Of a DNA stretch of 64,000 bases, positions 37,220 through 46,153 are shown one piece after another (positions within the stretch are counted from its first letter, which is position 1; each line of letters begins with the position of its first letter). The stretch comes from Aminobacter carboxidus (GTDB lineage Bacteria > Pseudomonadota > Alphaproteobacteria > Rhizobiales > Rhizobiaceae): the NCBI RefSeq assembly GCF_014863355.1, contig NZ_JACZEP010000019.1, positions 1 to 64,000 on the forward strand. The letters run 5' to 3'. The notes under the pieces are model-generated. The model saw only the letters and a list, made by a program, of their open reading frames with translations. It was not told the DNA's origin and did not search any database. A program made the translations under genes and the position numbers.

Positions 37220-38239
37220 CTATTCGGCCATCGAGAAGCGATACTCGGTGACCTGCGTGTAGATCTCGTCCGGCCTCAGCATGGCACTCGGAAAATGCGG
37301 CTGGTGGATGGCGTCGGGGAAACGCTGCGGCTCTAGGCACAGTGCGCCGTGGCGCACCGGCTCGATGCCGCCGCGCAATGGCGGGGCGACCGGCAGGAAG
37401 GCGCCGTCATAGAGCTGCAGCCCGGGTTCCGTGGTCCACAGGTCAAGCCGGATGCCCGATAGCGGACCTTCCAACCGAGCGGCGTGCCATGGCTCGGGCG
37501 CCGGCTGCATGGCAAGCACCCAGTTGTGGTCGTAAGCATTGTGCGCGTCGTCCGGACCGTTGCGGATGGGGCGAAGCTCGCGGAAATCGAAAATGGTGTC
37601 GTCCACGGCGAGCACCTCGCCGGTCGGGATGTTGCGATCGTCCACCGGGGTGTAGGCCTCGGCGGCGATCCTGAGGCGATGATCGAGGATCGAGCCGCCG
37701 CCGTCGAGATTGAAGTAGGCGTGGGCGGCAAGGTTGACCAGCGTCGGCGCATCGGTGCGGGCACCGAGCGCGATGCGCAAGCCGCCGGAATCGAGCGAAT
37801 AGCGGCAGGTGGCGATGACCTTGCCGGGGTATCCCTGGTCGCCGTCGGGTGAGATCAGGGCGAGCAGGACCGAGCTGTCATCAGCGTCGACAGTGATCCA
37901 GTTGCGGCGGAAAAACCCGTCGCCGCCGCCATGAAGATGGGTGTGGCCGGCTTCGTTGAGGTCGAGCCGGAAGTCCTGTCCGTCAAGCGAGAAGCGGCCG
38001 CCGGCGATACGGTTGGCGCAACGTCCGGCAATGGCGCCGAAGTAGCCGCCATGGCTGAGGTAGCCGGATAGATCGTCAAAGCCGAGGATGACCGAGCGCG
38101 GGCCGCTGGGCGTGGCGACGATCAGATCGGCAAGCGTCGCGCCGAAGGTCAGGATTTTTGCCTCGATGCCGTCGGCGGCGATGGTGATCGCCTGCACCAC
38201 GCTGTCGTCGGGCATTCGACCGAATTCGCTGATCGGCAT
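37220..38239 (-). CDS. galM: aldose 1-epimerase (mutarotase)
   Basis: The 339-residue product interconverts alpha and beta aldoses. It has the galactose mutarotase fold with HTHLHGGGDGFFRRNW near residues 97-112, a catalytic His in NLAAHAYFNLDGGGSILDH, and a Glu in LCLEPQRFPDAIHQP. It ends 3 bases from the SDR gene, convergently. It lies 75 bases after mocF on the same strand, so it may be the last gene of the moc operon while serving the neighbouring sugar pathway. Confidence 0.9.
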   Translation of the reverse strand: MPISEFGRMPDDSVVQAITIAADGIEAKILTFGATLADLIVATPSGPRSVILGFDDLSGYLSHGGYFGAIAGRCANRIAGGRFSLDGQDFRLDLNEAGHTHLHGGGDGFFRRNWITVDADDSSVLLALISPDGDQGYPGKVIATCRYSLDSGGLRIALGARTDAPTLVNLAAHAYFNLDGGGSILDHRLRIAAEAYTPVDDRNIPTGEVLAVDDTIFDFRELRPIRNGPDDAHNAYDHNWVLAMQPAPEPWHAARLEGPLSGIRLDLWTTEPGLQLYDGAFLPVAPPLRGGIEPVRHGALCLEPQRFPDAIHQPHFPSAMLRPDEIYTQVTEYRFSMAE

Positions 38240-38314
38240 CTTGGTTCGCTCCGCGCGGCCATCGGGCCCCGCGCAGCGTCCTGCAAACCGACACGATTCT
38301 CAAGTGGCTTTTGC

Positions 38315-39547
38315 CTAGGCGGCAAGCAGGCTCTTGAGCTTGACCGACGGCGCGGCCAGTGCGTCGATGTCGGGGTGCGCCGATCTCGCAATCAGCATCT
38401 CGGCCAGGCGGATGTCGCGCGCGACCGCATTGCCGGGACCGATACCGCTGGCAGCGACGAGGCGGCCATCGTGCTTGAGGTGGAACAGGATGAAGGCGCC
38501 GTCGTCCAGATCGCGGCGGATGGTGTGCTCGCCTTCGTCGGGCAGGCCGGCGATCTGCAGGCTGAGCCCGTACTGGTCGGACCAGAACCAGGGCACGCCG
38601 GCATGGACCTCGTCGGCACCGAGCATGTTGCGGGCGGCGAGCGCACCGTGTTCCTGGGCGCTGCGCCAGGCCTCCAGCCGGACCCGCCGTCCGCCATAGA
38701 CGGCAAGCGGAAACGAGCAGCAGTCACCGGCGGCGAAGATGTTGGGATCGCTGGTGCGCAGTTGCGCGTCGACAGCGATGCCATTGTTGAGGGTGAGGCC
38801 AGCGGTTTCGGCAAGTGCCGTCACCGGGATGGCGCCGATGCCGATGATGGCGAGGTCGGCTGCAACGGCACGACCGCTGGCCAGCGCGATGCGGACGGAC
38901 GTGCCGTCGTCGTTGACGGCAGCGATGCCGTTGCCGCAGATGAAATCTACGCCTTCGGCTGCGTGAGCTTCGTGGACGACAGCAGCGATTTCCGCTGGTA
39001 CGCCGCGCATCAGGATGCGGGGCTGCGCCTCGATGACGGTGACGTCGGCCCCCAACTTGCGGGCGGACGCAGCGAGTTCGAGGCCGATAAAGCCGCCGCC
39101 GATGATGGCGATGTGTGCGCCGGCACGTAAATAGCCACGGATGGCGAGGGCATCGTCGAAGGTGCGGAGATAAACGCAGCGGGCACCCAGGCCCGGAAGC
39201 GTCAACATCCGCGGGGTGGCACCGGTGGCAACCAGCAGCTTGTCGTAGTCGAGATCAGATCCATCGCTCAGGCGGATCGAACGGTTGGCGCGGTCGATCG
39301 AGGTGGCAGAGCTCGCGCCGAGCAGGTCGATGCGATGTTCGCTGAGGCGAGCTGCATCCGAAATGGCCTTGATGGAAGGTGTCTCGGAAGCGACCATCGC
39401 GTCCTTGGACAGTGGCGGCCGTTCGTAAGGCAGGTGCGCTTCAGCGCCGACCAGCGTGACGGTGCCGTCGTAGCCCATTTCCCGCAGGGCGAAGGCAGCG
39501 CGTGTGCCGCACTCGCCCGCACCGATGATGACCATTCCCGCCGACAT
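38315..39547 (-). CDS. mocF: FAD-dependent ferredoxin reductase, MocF type
   Basis: The 410-residue product has an N-terminal FAD motif (VIIGAGECGTRAAFAL), a central NAD motif (IAIIGGGFIGLELAAS), the NIFAAGDCCSFP block and a C-terminal reductase domain. It is of the BphA4/rhodocoxin reductase class that passes electrons from NADH to a [2Fe-2S] ferredoxin. The ferredoxin gene is 4 bases upstream and the oxygenase gene before that, matching rhizobial mocDEF. Confidence 0.88.
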   Translation of the reverse strand: MSAGMVIIGAGECGTRAAFALREMGYDGTVTLVGAEAHLPYERPPLSKDAMVASETPSIKAISDAARLSEHRIDLLGASSATSIDRANRSIRLSDGSDLDYDKLLVATGATPRMLTLPGLGARCVYLRTFDDALAIRGYLRAGAHIAIIGGGFIGLELAASARKLGADVTVIEAQPRILMRGVPAEIAAVVHEAHAAEGVDFICGNGIAAVNDDGTSVRIALASGRAVAADLAIIGIGAIPVTALAETAGLTLNNGIAVDAQLRTSDPNIFAAGDCCSFPLAVYGGRRVRLEAWRSAQEHGALAARNMLGADEVHAGVPWFWSDQYGLSLQIAGLPDEGEHTIRRDLDDGAFILFHLKHDGRLVAASGIGPGNAVARDIRLAEMLIARSAHPDIDALAAPSVKLKSLLAA

Positions 39548-39551
39548 CGGG

Positions 39552-39866
39552 TCAGCCCAACTGGACGAAGACCTTGCCGGCGTCGACTTTCACCGGATAG
39601 GTCCTGAGGTTGACGCAGACGGGCGCGCCGCGGGCAGCACCGGTCTTGTAGTTGAAGCGGCCATTGTGCTTGGGGCACTCGATAATGTCGCCCATGACCA
39701 GCCCCTGCGACAGGTGGATTTGCTCGTGCGTGCACAGGCCGTCAGTGGCGAAGAACTCGTCCTCCGGACTGCGGTAGAGCGCGAAAGTGCGCCCGGCATG
39801 GTCGAAGCGGATGACGTCTTCCTCGTCGATGTCGTCGGCCGCGCAGGCCTCGATCCAGTCGCTCAT
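39552..39866 (-). CDS. mocE: Rieske [2Fe-2S] ferredoxin, MocE type
   Basis: The 104-residue soluble Rieske protein binds its cluster by C45-x-H47 (GLCTHEQIH) and C64-x-x-H67 (ECPKHNGRF). There is no signal peptide or membrane anchor, so it is a ferredoxin, not a bc1 subunit. It carries electrons from the reductase to the MocD oxygenase. The gene sits between the two with 26 and 4 bases spacing. Confidence 0.9.
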   Translation of the reverse strand: MSDWIEACAADDIDEEDVIRFDHAGRTFALYRSPEDEFFATDGLCTHEQIHLSQGLVMGDIIECPKHNGRFNYKTGAARGAPVCVNLRTYPVKVDAGKVFVQLG

Positions 39867-39892
39867 GTCTTTGTCCCCTGATGTTTCGAAAG

Positions 39893-40981
39893 CTATTCGG
39901 CGGCTAGCGCCGTCTCGCTATGGAACTCGTCGCGATAGGGCCGCGCCGTAGGCGGCAGTTCGCGCTTGACGAAATAGTCGTCGTTGCGGAGCTGGCGGAC
40001 GAAGGCTGGCAACATCTCGCGATAGCCGGCCCAGATCGACTGACAGGGTGCCGGCAGGTCGTGCTTGATCATTGCGTGCAGCTTGGGCAGCGCGTGATAG
40101 GGCACCATCGGGAACATGTGGTGTTCGACGTGATAGTTCATGTTCCAGTAGATGAAGCGGCTGACCGGGTTCATCAGCACGGTGCGGCTGTTGAGCCGGT
40201 GGTCGATGACGTTGTCGGCGAGACCGCCATGCTGCAGCAGGCCGGTGAGCACATGATGCCAGGCGCCGTAGAGCCGCGGCAGGCCGATCAGCATCAATGG
40301 CAGCCACGAGCCGAGATAGACGGCGAGCGCGATGGTCGCGGCATAGATCGCCACCCAGATACGGGCGATGCGGATGGCCCTTGGCTGCTCGCTTTCGGGG
40401 ATGAAGGTCTTTTCCTCGGCGCCGATCACACCTGATGCGTTGCGGAACATGTCGACCATGGCATGCCAGGCATCGAGCAGGCCAAAGAAGTTCAGTACGA
40501 CACGCAGCAGATCCGGCGGGCGCATGACTGATATTTCGGGGTCGCGACCGACGATGACGGTGTCGGTGTGATGGCGGGTGTGGCTCCAGCGCCAGGTCAC
40601 CGGATTGCGCATGATCATGAAGCAGGCGATCTGGTAGACCGCGTCGTTCATCCAAGGCGTCTTGAAGGCGGTGCCGTGGCCGCATTCATGCCAGCGCGAG
40701 TCGGTGGCCGAGCCGTAGAGCACGCCGTAGCAGACGAAGAACGGCACGCACCACCAGCTGCCCCAGAGCGCTGCACCGGCAGCGCCGAAAGCAACGAGCA
40801 GGCCGAGCCAGATCGCGGTGTCGCGGATGGCCGGGCCGTCGGAGCGCTGCATCAGCTCCTTCATCTGCTTGCGCGGAATGTCGGTGTGGTACCACTCGGC
40901 GGCGGCGAGGCCGCTGTCGATGGCGCGGCGCGCGCTGTCTCCCACAAGACTGTAGTCGCGCGCCGAAGGCGTCACGGTCAT
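39893..40981 (-). CDS. mocD: fatty-acid-desaturase-like di-iron oxygenase, MocD type
   Basis: The 362-residue membrane protein has three histidine boxes: H98-ECG-H102, H134-TR-HH138 and H284-VE-HH288. These are the ligands of the desaturase/alkane-hydroxylase di-iron centre. Hydrophobic pairs lie near 55-90 and 205-238. I start at ATG 40981 (MTVTPSARDY, GGGAGAG upstream). In rhizopine users MocDEF is thought to demethylate 3-O-methyl-scyllo-inosamine. Linkage here to inositol genes supports an O-methyl inositol substrate. A plain lipid desaturase is less likely given its ferredoxin and reductase partners. Confidence 0.85.
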   Translation of the reverse strand: MTVTPSARDYSLVGDSARRAIDSGLAAAEWYHTDIPRKQMKELMQRSDGPAIRDTAIWLGLLVAFGAAGAALWGSWWCVPFFVCYGVLYGSATDSRWHECGHGTAFKTPWMNDAVYQIACFMIMRNPVTWRWSHTRHHTDTVIVGRDPEISVMRPPDLLRVVLNFFGLLDAWHAMVDMFRNASGVIGAEEKTFIPESEQPRAIRIARIWVAIYAATIALAVYLGSWLPLMLIGLPRLYGAWHHVLTGLLQHGGLADNVIDHRLNSRTVLMNPVSRFIYWNMNYHVEHHMFPMVPYHALPKLHAMIKHDLPAPCQSIWAGYREMLPAFVRQLRNDDYFVKRELPPTARPYRDEFHSETALAAE

Positions 40982-40999
40982 GGCTCTCTCCCTGGAAGT

Positions 41000-41013
41000 C
41001 GGAAACGGTTCCG
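41000..41013. promoter_or_regulatory. palindrome upstream of mocD
   Basis: CGGAAACGGTTCCG is a 14-bp palindrome with one mismatched pair, 19 bases upstream of the mocD start in the mocD/lacI divergent region. Its symmetry and central CG resemble LacI-family operators. It is a separate motif from the ATGATGG repeats nearby. Confidence 0.45.
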
Positions 41014-41079
41014 CGATGGGCGCTGGAGATCGTTCACTGCAAGGATGGTAACGCATGATGATATTTTTTCAATCATAGC

Positions 41080-41106
41080 ATGATGGTTTCTATCATTTTC
41101 CATCAT
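41080..41106. promoter_or_regulatory. ATGATGG inverted repeat between mocD and lacI
   Basis: ATGATGG (41080-41086) and CCATCAT (41100-41106) form a perfect 7-bp inverted repeat in an AT-rich patch 36 bases upstream of the LacI regulator gene. A closely similar element (ATGATGG...TCATT) occurs at 42219-42237 before the IolI-like gene. The recurrence suggests a shared regulator, possibly the LacI protein encoded between them. Confidence 0.5.
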
Positions 41107-41142
41107 TGTGAGCTATGGTGGGTGCCTGCTGCAGGAGCGGAC

Positions 41143-42174
41143 ATGAGCAAGCGCCCGACCATCACCGATCTCGCCAACGCCTCGGGCGTCAGCGTCGCCA
41201 CCGTCGACCGGGTGCTGAACGGGCGCCTGCCGGTGCGCGAGGAAACGCAGCGTCGTGTCTACGAAGCCGCGACATCAATCGGCTATCACGCCGCCGGGCT
41301 GATTGCGCAGCGCATGCGCAAGGAGCTGCCGGTGCACCGTCTCGGCTTCGTGCTGCTGCGCCCAAAGGATGTGTTCTACCGTGCCTTCGCCAGCGAACTG
41401 GAGAAGGCGATCGCCCAGGCGTCGGGTTTCCGCGGCACCGCGGTGATCGAATTCGCCGATACGCTGGCGCCGGAAGAGATTGTGGAGCGGCTGCGGCGGC
41501 TGGCGGCGAGCTGCGATGCGGTGGCACTGGTCAGTCCCGACCATCCAACGGTGACGGCGGCGGTGACTGAGTTGAAGGAGCGCGGCGTTCCCGTGTTCTC
41601 GCTGCTGTCCGACTTCGCGTCAGGCATTCGCGAGGGTTATGTCGGCATCGACAACCTCAAGGTCGGTCGTACGGCGGCATGGATGATCTCGAAATGCGCC
41701 CGCAAGCCGGGCAAGGTGGCGCTGTTTGTCGGTAGCCATCGTTTCCATGGCCACGAACTGCGCGAGATCGGTTTTCGCGCCTTCTTTCGCGAGCACGCGC
41801 CCGATTTCACGCTGCTCGAGACGATCGTCAACCACGAGTCGCATGAGGTCACCCATGAGGTTGTCAAAGACCTGCTGCGGCAGCATGACGACGTCGTCGG
41901 CTGCTATGTCGCCGGCGGTGGCATCGAAGGCGCGATCTCGGCGCTGCGGCAGGCGAGGCCCGATCCGCTGCCAGTGCTGATCTGCAACGAAATCACCAAC
42001 GACACGCGCGCAGCGCTTGCCGACAATCTGGCTGTCATGGTGATCGCAACGCCGTTGGGGCCATTGTGCCGTGAGCTCATCGGGCTGATGGCGCATTCGA
42101 TCGAGGAGGGGTCGGCCAATGCCCCCGGCCAGACCTTCCTGCCGTTTGACGTCTTCCTGCCGGAAAACATCTAA
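41143..42174 (+). CDS. LacI-family transcriptional regulator
   Basis: The 343-residue product (ATG 41143, AGGAG six bases upstream) starts with the LacI helix-turn-helix (PTITDLANASGVSVATVDRVLNG, in parts). A periplasmic-binding-protein-like effector domain from about 60 to 335 follows. It is divergent from mocDEF and 148 bases before the IolI-like gene. It probably responds to the inositol derivative handled by these genes. IolR of rhizobia is an RpiR-type protein, so this is a different regulator. Confidence 0.87.
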   Translation: MSKRPTITDLANASGVSVATVDRVLNGRLPVREETQRRVYEAATSIGYHAAGLIAQRMRKELPVHRLGFVLLRPKDVFYRAFASELEKAIAQASGFRGTAVIEFADTLAPEEIVERLRRLAASCDAVALVSPDHPTVTAAVTELKERGVPVFSLLSDFASGIREGYVGIDNLKVGRTAAWMISKCARKPGKVALFVGSHRFHGHELREIGFRAFFREHAPDFTLLETIVNHESHEVTHEVVKDLLRQHDDVVGCYVAGGGIEGAISALRQARPDPLPVLICNEITNDTRAALADNLAVMVIATPLGPLCRELIGLMAHSIEEGSANAPGQTFLPFDVFLPENI

Positions 42175-42218
42175 CCGGCGTTGACGTGCTGCGACTGGCC
42201 GTTCGAATCTATCAGAGA

Positions 42219-42237
42219 ATGATGGATTTTCGTCATT
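42219..42237. promoter_or_regulatory. ATGATGG element upstream of the IolI-like gene
   Basis: ATGATGG-ATTTTCG-TCATT recurs here, matching ATGATGG-TTTCTA-TCATT at 41080-41097 apart from one base of spacing. It lies just upstream of a likely promoter at 42245-42272. Confidence 0.45.
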
Positions 42238-42244
42238 ATTCAGA

Positions 42245-42272
42245 TTGACTATTCCATTTGATAGGTAGATTG
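42245..42272 (+). promoter_or_regulatory. sigma-70-type promoter for the IolI-like gene
   Basis: TTGACT (42245-42250), 16 bases, then TAGATT (42267-42272) gives a plausible housekeeping promoter 50 bases before the ATG at 42323. The leader contains GGAGGA, about ten bases from the start codon. Confidence 0.5.
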
Positions 42273-42322
42273 GAACGAAAATATCGTAGCTTGTCGACCG
42301 CGATCCGGAGGAACAAATCGGC

Positions 42323-43138
42323 ATGACCAGCACGCTCAATTTCGCGCTCAATCACATGGCGGCGCCAGGCTTGTCGCCGGCGGACTTCTTTGCGCTGAGC
42401 AAGAAGCTCGGCATTTCCAATGTTGAAATCCGCAACGATCTCGCCAGCAACGCGATCCTCGACGGCACGCCCGCCGGGGTCATTCGCGACCTGGCCGCGG
42501 AAACTGGAATATCCATAACGAGCATCAACGCGCTGCAGCGCTTCAATGAGTGGAATGCGACGCGCGCGGCCGAAGCGATCGCGCTTGCCGATTATGCCCG
42601 CGACGTCGGTGCTGCGGCTCTGGTGCTGGTGCCCGTCAATGACGGGTCGGGGCAGGGCGATGGCGAGCGCCAGCGCAACGTCAGGGGCGCGCTGTCAGCA
42701 CTGAAGACCATCCTCGGCGACCGCGGCGTGCGTGGTCTTGTCGAGCCGCTCGGGTTCGAAGTCTGTTCCTTGCGTTCCAAGCGCGAAGCGGCAGAAGCGA
42801 TCGCCGATGTCGGCGGCCTCGACGTTTTCCGTATGGTGCATGACACGTTCCACCACCATCTTGCCGGCGAGCCCGACATTTTCCCCGGGATGACTGGCCT
42901 TGTGCACATTTCCGGCGTCGACGATCCGGTAGTCGGTGTCGCCGACATGCGCGATCCACACCGTATCCTTGTCGATGCCGGCGACAGGCTCGACAATGTC
43001 GGGCAGATCCGCGCGCTGGTCGCCGGCGGCTATTCCGGGCTGTTGTCGTTCGAGCCGTTTTCGCCTGCCGTGCACCGGCTTGCCGATCCGCAGGCGGCGT
43101 TGGCCCAGAGCATCGCCTTTATCGGCTCGCGGCTCTGA
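42323..43138 (+). CDS. iolI: xylose-isomerase-like TIM barrel, probable inosose isomerase
   Basis: The 271-residue TIM-barrel protein begins LNFALNHMAAPGLSPADFFA and has acidic metal-type residues at strand ends: VEPLGFEVCS, RMVHDTFHHHL, HISGVDD and LLSFEPFS. It belongs to the sugar isomerase family with IolI, IolE and hydroxypyruvate isomerase. IolI converts 2-keto-myo-inositol and 1-keto-D-chiro-inositol. A separate IolE is encoded at 52493, so IolI is the best fit. The MocC-like protein of rhizopine clusters is an alternative. Confidence 0.72.
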   Translation: MTSTLNFALNHMAAPGLSPADFFALSKKLGISNVEIRNDLASNAILDGTPAGVIRDLAAETGISITSINALQRFNEWNATRAAEAIALADYARDVGAAALVLVPVNDGSGQGDGERQRNVRGALSALKTILGDRGVRGLVEPLGFEVCSLRSKREAAEAIADVGGLDVFRMVHDTFHHHLAGEPDIFPGMTGLVHISGVDDPVVGVADMRDPHRILVDAGDRLDNVGQIRALVAGGYSGLLSFEPFSPAVHRLADPQAALAQSIAFIGSRL

Positions 43139-43448
43139 CGGCCTTTCAAAACAACTGACAACCAAGGGTCGGCCACGCCAGGCCGGCCCGCTTTTGCCTG
43201 TGGGCAAGATTGATCGCGCCGAAATGGAATATCGCTTGACGTTCGCATGGAATATGGAATAAACATTTCATATTATAAAAACACGGCCCGAACATTCTGA
43301 AATCAGGGTCGGCACCATCGGGAGGCGGGCGGCACTTCGACATCGCAGAGGAGCGATGGTGGCGCCCGTGGATATGAGCCTTCGGCGCAGCTGCGGGCTT
43401 CCGGCACTGTGAGGTGCAGCCGGGCACCATTCGTGGAGGAGAGTAATC
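43139..43448. other. 310-base regulatory gap before the inositol-binding protein gene
   Basis: No gene is supported. It contains a TTGACG hexamer at 43236, tandem TGGAATA units, the IolR-like box at 43256-43269, and about 170 bases of leader with a strong GGAGGAG ribosome site just before the ATG. No riboswitch fold was recognised. Confidence 0.6.
43256..43269. promoter_or_regulatory. IolR-like box upstream of the inositol-binding protein gene
   Basis: GGAA-TAAACA-TTTC matches the published rhizobial IolR motif GGAA-N6-TTCC with one mismatch. It sits 18 bases after TTGACG (43236-43241), where it would cover the promoter -10. The wider sequence ATATGGAAT/ATTTCATAT is an inverted repeat. Confidence 0.6.
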
Positions 43449-44384
43449 ATGAAGAAGTATTTGCTCGGCGCTGCCTTGTCGGCGCTGATGACGGGTTCCG
43501 CGCTTGCTGGCGACATCGGCGTCAGCATGGCGAATTCGGACACCTTCCTGACCGTCCTGCGCAAGGGCATCGAAAAGGCCGCGGCCGACGCCAGCCAGCC
43601 TGTCGTCATCGAAATTGCCGACGACGACGTCAACAAGCAGCTCAGCCAGGTCCAGAACTTCATCGCCGCCAAGGTTGACGCAATCATCGTCAACGCCGTC
43701 GACACCTCGGCGACCACGCCGATGACCAAGCTTGCCAATGACGCCGGCATTCCGATCGTCTACGTCAACCGCCAGCCGATCGACGTCGATGCGCTTGGCG
43801 AAAAGGGCGCGTTCGTCGCTTCCGACGAGGCCGAATCCGGCACGCTCGAGACCAAGGAAGCCTGCCGCCTGCTGAAAGCGGCCGGCAAGACCGAAGCCGG
43901 CATCCTGGTGATGCAGGGCGACCTCGCCAACCAGGCCGCCGTGATGCGTACCAAGGACGTCCACGACGTGATCGCGACGCCGGATTGCTCTTTCATCAAG
44001 ATCATCGACGAGCAGACGGCCGGCTGGGATCCGGTCAAGGCACAGGATCTGATGACCAACTGGATCGCTGCCGGCCACAAGCCGGATGCCGTGATCGCCA
44101 ACAACGACAACATGGCGATCGGCGCGATCAACGCCATGAAGGCTGCCGGTTGGGACATGAAGGACGTCATCGTCGGCGGTGTCGATGCGACCCAGGAAGC
44201 GCTTGCCTACATGAAGGCTGGCGACCTCGACGTGACCGTGTTCCAGGACGCGGCCGGCCAGGGTGGCGGCGCCATCAAGGCGGCGATGTCTCTGGCCAAG
44301 GGCGAAAAGGTCGAGCCCAAGGTCTGGATCCCGTTCCAGTTGGTGACGCCTGAGAACATGGACCAGTTCGTTTCCAAGAACTGA
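43449..44384 (+). CDS. mocB: periplasmic inositol/rhizopine-binding protein, MocB/IbpA type
   Basis: The 311-residue substrate-binding protein has the signal peptide [20 protein letters not shown]. The ribose/inositol-binding fold shows as [48 protein letters not shown]-like residues and [19 protein letters not shown]. MocB in rhizobia binds rhizopine and its relatives bind myo-inositol. The downstream ATPase, permease and iol genes make inositol the safer substrate. GGAGGAG precedes the ATG. Confidence 0.85.
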   Translation: MKKYLLGAALSALMTGSALAGDIGVSMANSDTFLTVLRKGIEKAAADASQPVVIEIADDDVNKQLSQVQNFIAAKVDAIIVNAVDTSATTPMTKLANDAGIPIVYVNRQPIDVDALGEKGAFVASDEAESGTLETKEACRLLKAAGKTEAGILVMQGDLANQAAVMRTKDVHDVIATPDCSFIKIIDEQTAGWDPVKAQDLMTNWIAAGHKPDAVIANNDNMAIGAINAMKAAGWDMKDVIVGGVDATQEALAYMKAGDLDVTVFQDAAGQGGGAIKAAMSLAKGEKVEPKVWIPFQLVTPENMDQFVSKN

Positions 44385-44396
44385 TACGATCCATGA

Positions 44397-44425
44397 GATG
44401 CGCCGCCGAGCGGCGGTGGCGCATC
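44397..44425 (+). terminator. hairpin after mocB
   Basis: GATGCGCC (44397-44404) pairs with GGCGCATC (44418-44425) with further GCCG/CGGC pairing inside. It follows the mocB stop by 12 bases. There is no U-run, so partial termination or mRNA protection is likely, raising binding protein above ATPase. Confidence 0.55.
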
Positions 44426-44584
44426 TTCCCTCCGTGCGTGACCCTGGAAATCGGGATCGATTTTCGAAGAAGTTCATGCACGGATTTGAGTTGTCGCGGC
44501 GTCCTTTGCGCATCCATGGGACGCGCAGCGCTGTGGGATACAGCGCCTCAAGCCAAGCTTGAGCCGGGTCTGGGAGGACCGATT

Positions 44585-46123
44585 ATGCAAAGCCCTGGCA
44601 TGACCGAGGCAGCGCGCGAAAGCGGTGCTGCGCCTGCTCCTGATTACCTTCTCGAAGTCGCCGACGTGCGCAAGGAATTCCCCGGCGTTCTGGCCCTCGA
44701 CAACGTCCAGCTTCGGCTCAAGCGCGGCAGCGTCCATGCGCTGATGGGCGAGAACGGTGCCGGCAAGTCGACCCTGATGAAGATCGTTGCCGGCATCTAT
44801 ACGCCCGATTCTGGCACCTTCAAGCTGCGCGGCAAGGACATCCGGCTCAACGGTCCGCTCGACGCGCTCGAAAACGGCATCGCCATGATCCATCAGGAGC
44901 TCAACCTGATGGCACCGATGACGGTGGCCGAAAACATCTGGATCCGGCGCGAGCCGACGAGCCGCTTCGGCTTCGTCGATCACGGCGAGATGCGGCGCAA
45001 GACGGTCGCGCTGTTCAAGCGTCTCAACATCGACATCGATCCCGACATCGAGGTCGGCACGCTGAGCGTCGCCAACCGCCAGATGGTCGAGATCGCCAAG
45101 GCGGTGTCCTACGAATCCGACGTGCTGATCATGGACGAGCCGACGTCGGCGCTAACCGAGCGCGAGGTCGACCACCTGTTCACGATCATCCGGACGCTGC
45201 GGGAGCAGGGGAAGGGCATCATCTACATCACCCACAAGATGAATGAGCTGTTCGAGATCGCCGACGAATTTTCGGTGTTCCGGGACGGCAAGTACATCGC
45301 AACAAAGCTTTCACACGAGGTAACGCGCGACGACATCATCAGGATGATGGTCGGGCGTGAGATCACCCAGATGTTCCCCAAGGAAGAAGTGCCGATCGGC
45401 GAGGTGGTGCTGTCGGCCAAGGGGCTGACGCTGAAGGGCGTCTTCTCCGACGTTTCGTTCGATCTCCGCGCCGGCGAGATTCTCGGCATTGCCGGGCTGG
45501 TCGGCTCCGGCCGGTCGAACATCGCTGAAACGATCTTTGGAGTGACCCCCGCCACTTCAGGCACGATCGAGCTTTTCGGCAAGACCGTGCGTGTCGACAG
45601 TCCCTCGACGGCGATGAGCCATGGCTTGGCGTTTCTTACAGAGGACCGCAAGGAAACCGGTTGCTTCCTTTTGCTCGACATCCAGGAAAACACCCAGATG
45701 GCGGTGCTGCAGTCGGGCTACGTCAAAAACGGCTTCGTCAAGCAGACGCAACTGTCCAAGGATTCGAAAGAGATCAGCGCGGCGCTGAGGGTGAAGACGC
45801 CCGACATGGCCGAGCCGATCATCAATCTGTCGGGCGGTAACCAGCAGAAGGTGCTGATCGGCCGCTGGCTGCTGACCAAGCCCAAGATCCTGATCCTCGA
45901 CGAGCCGACCCGCGGCATCGACGTCGGCGCCAAGGCCGAGATCCACAGGCTGATTTCCAAGCTCGCGGGTCAAGGTGTGGGGGTCATCATGATCTCGTCG
46001 GAAATGCCCGAGGTTCTGGGCATGAGCGACCGCATCATGGTGGTGCATGAGGGAAAAGTGACCGGCTTCCTCGATCGCGCCGAAGCCAACCAGGTCAAGA
46101 TCATGGAACTCGCGTCGCACTGA
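44585..46123 (+). CDS. iatA: inositol ABC transporter ATPase
   Basis: The 512-residue double-domain sugar ATPase starts at ATG 44585, with GGGAGGA eight bases upstream. Walker A is GENGAGKST, the first signature region is [15 protein letters not shown], and the second domain carries [12 protein letters not shown] and [15 protein letters not shown]. It resembles the inositol/ribose/xylose class (RbsA/MglA). It couples with the adjacent binding protein and permease. Confidence 0.88.
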   Translation: MQSPGMTEAARESGAAPAPDYLLEVADVRKEFPGVLALDNVQLRLKRGSVHALMGENGAGKSTLMKIVAGIYTPDSGTFKLRGKDIRLNGPLDALENGIAMIHQELNLMAPMTVAENIWIRREPTSRFGFVDHGEMRRKTVALFKRLNIDIDPDIEVGTLSVANRQMVEIAKAVSYESDVLIMDEPTSALTEREVDHLFTIIRTLREQGKGIIYITHKMNELFEIADEFSVFRDGKYIATKLSHEVTRDDIIRMMVGREITQMFPKEEVPIGEVVLSAKGLTLKGVFSDVSFDLRAGEILGIAGLVGSGRSNIAETIFGVTPATSGTIELFGKTVRVDSPSTAMSHGLAFLTEDRKETGCFLLLDIQENTQMAVLQSGYVKNGFVKQTQLSKDSKEISAALRVKTPDMAEPIINLSGGNQQKVLIGRWLLTKPKILILDEPTRGIDVGAKAEIHRLISKLAGQGVGVIMISSEMPEVLGMSDRIMVVHEGKVTGFLDRAEANQVKIMELASH

Positions 46124-46153
46124 CGGCGCCAAGAGCTCAAGGGTGGAAGAACC

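Noticed and set aside
39893-40981. Ordinary membrane fatty-acid desaturase
   Set aside because: The histidine boxes alone would fit, but the adjacent Rieske ferredoxin, reductase and inositol genes point to a MocD-type oxygenase. Lipid desaturation is kept only as a fallback.
41143-42174. IolR, the inositol repressor
   Set aside because: The protein is LacI-type with a sugar-binding effector domain. Rhizobial IolR is RpiR-type, so the name would be wrong.
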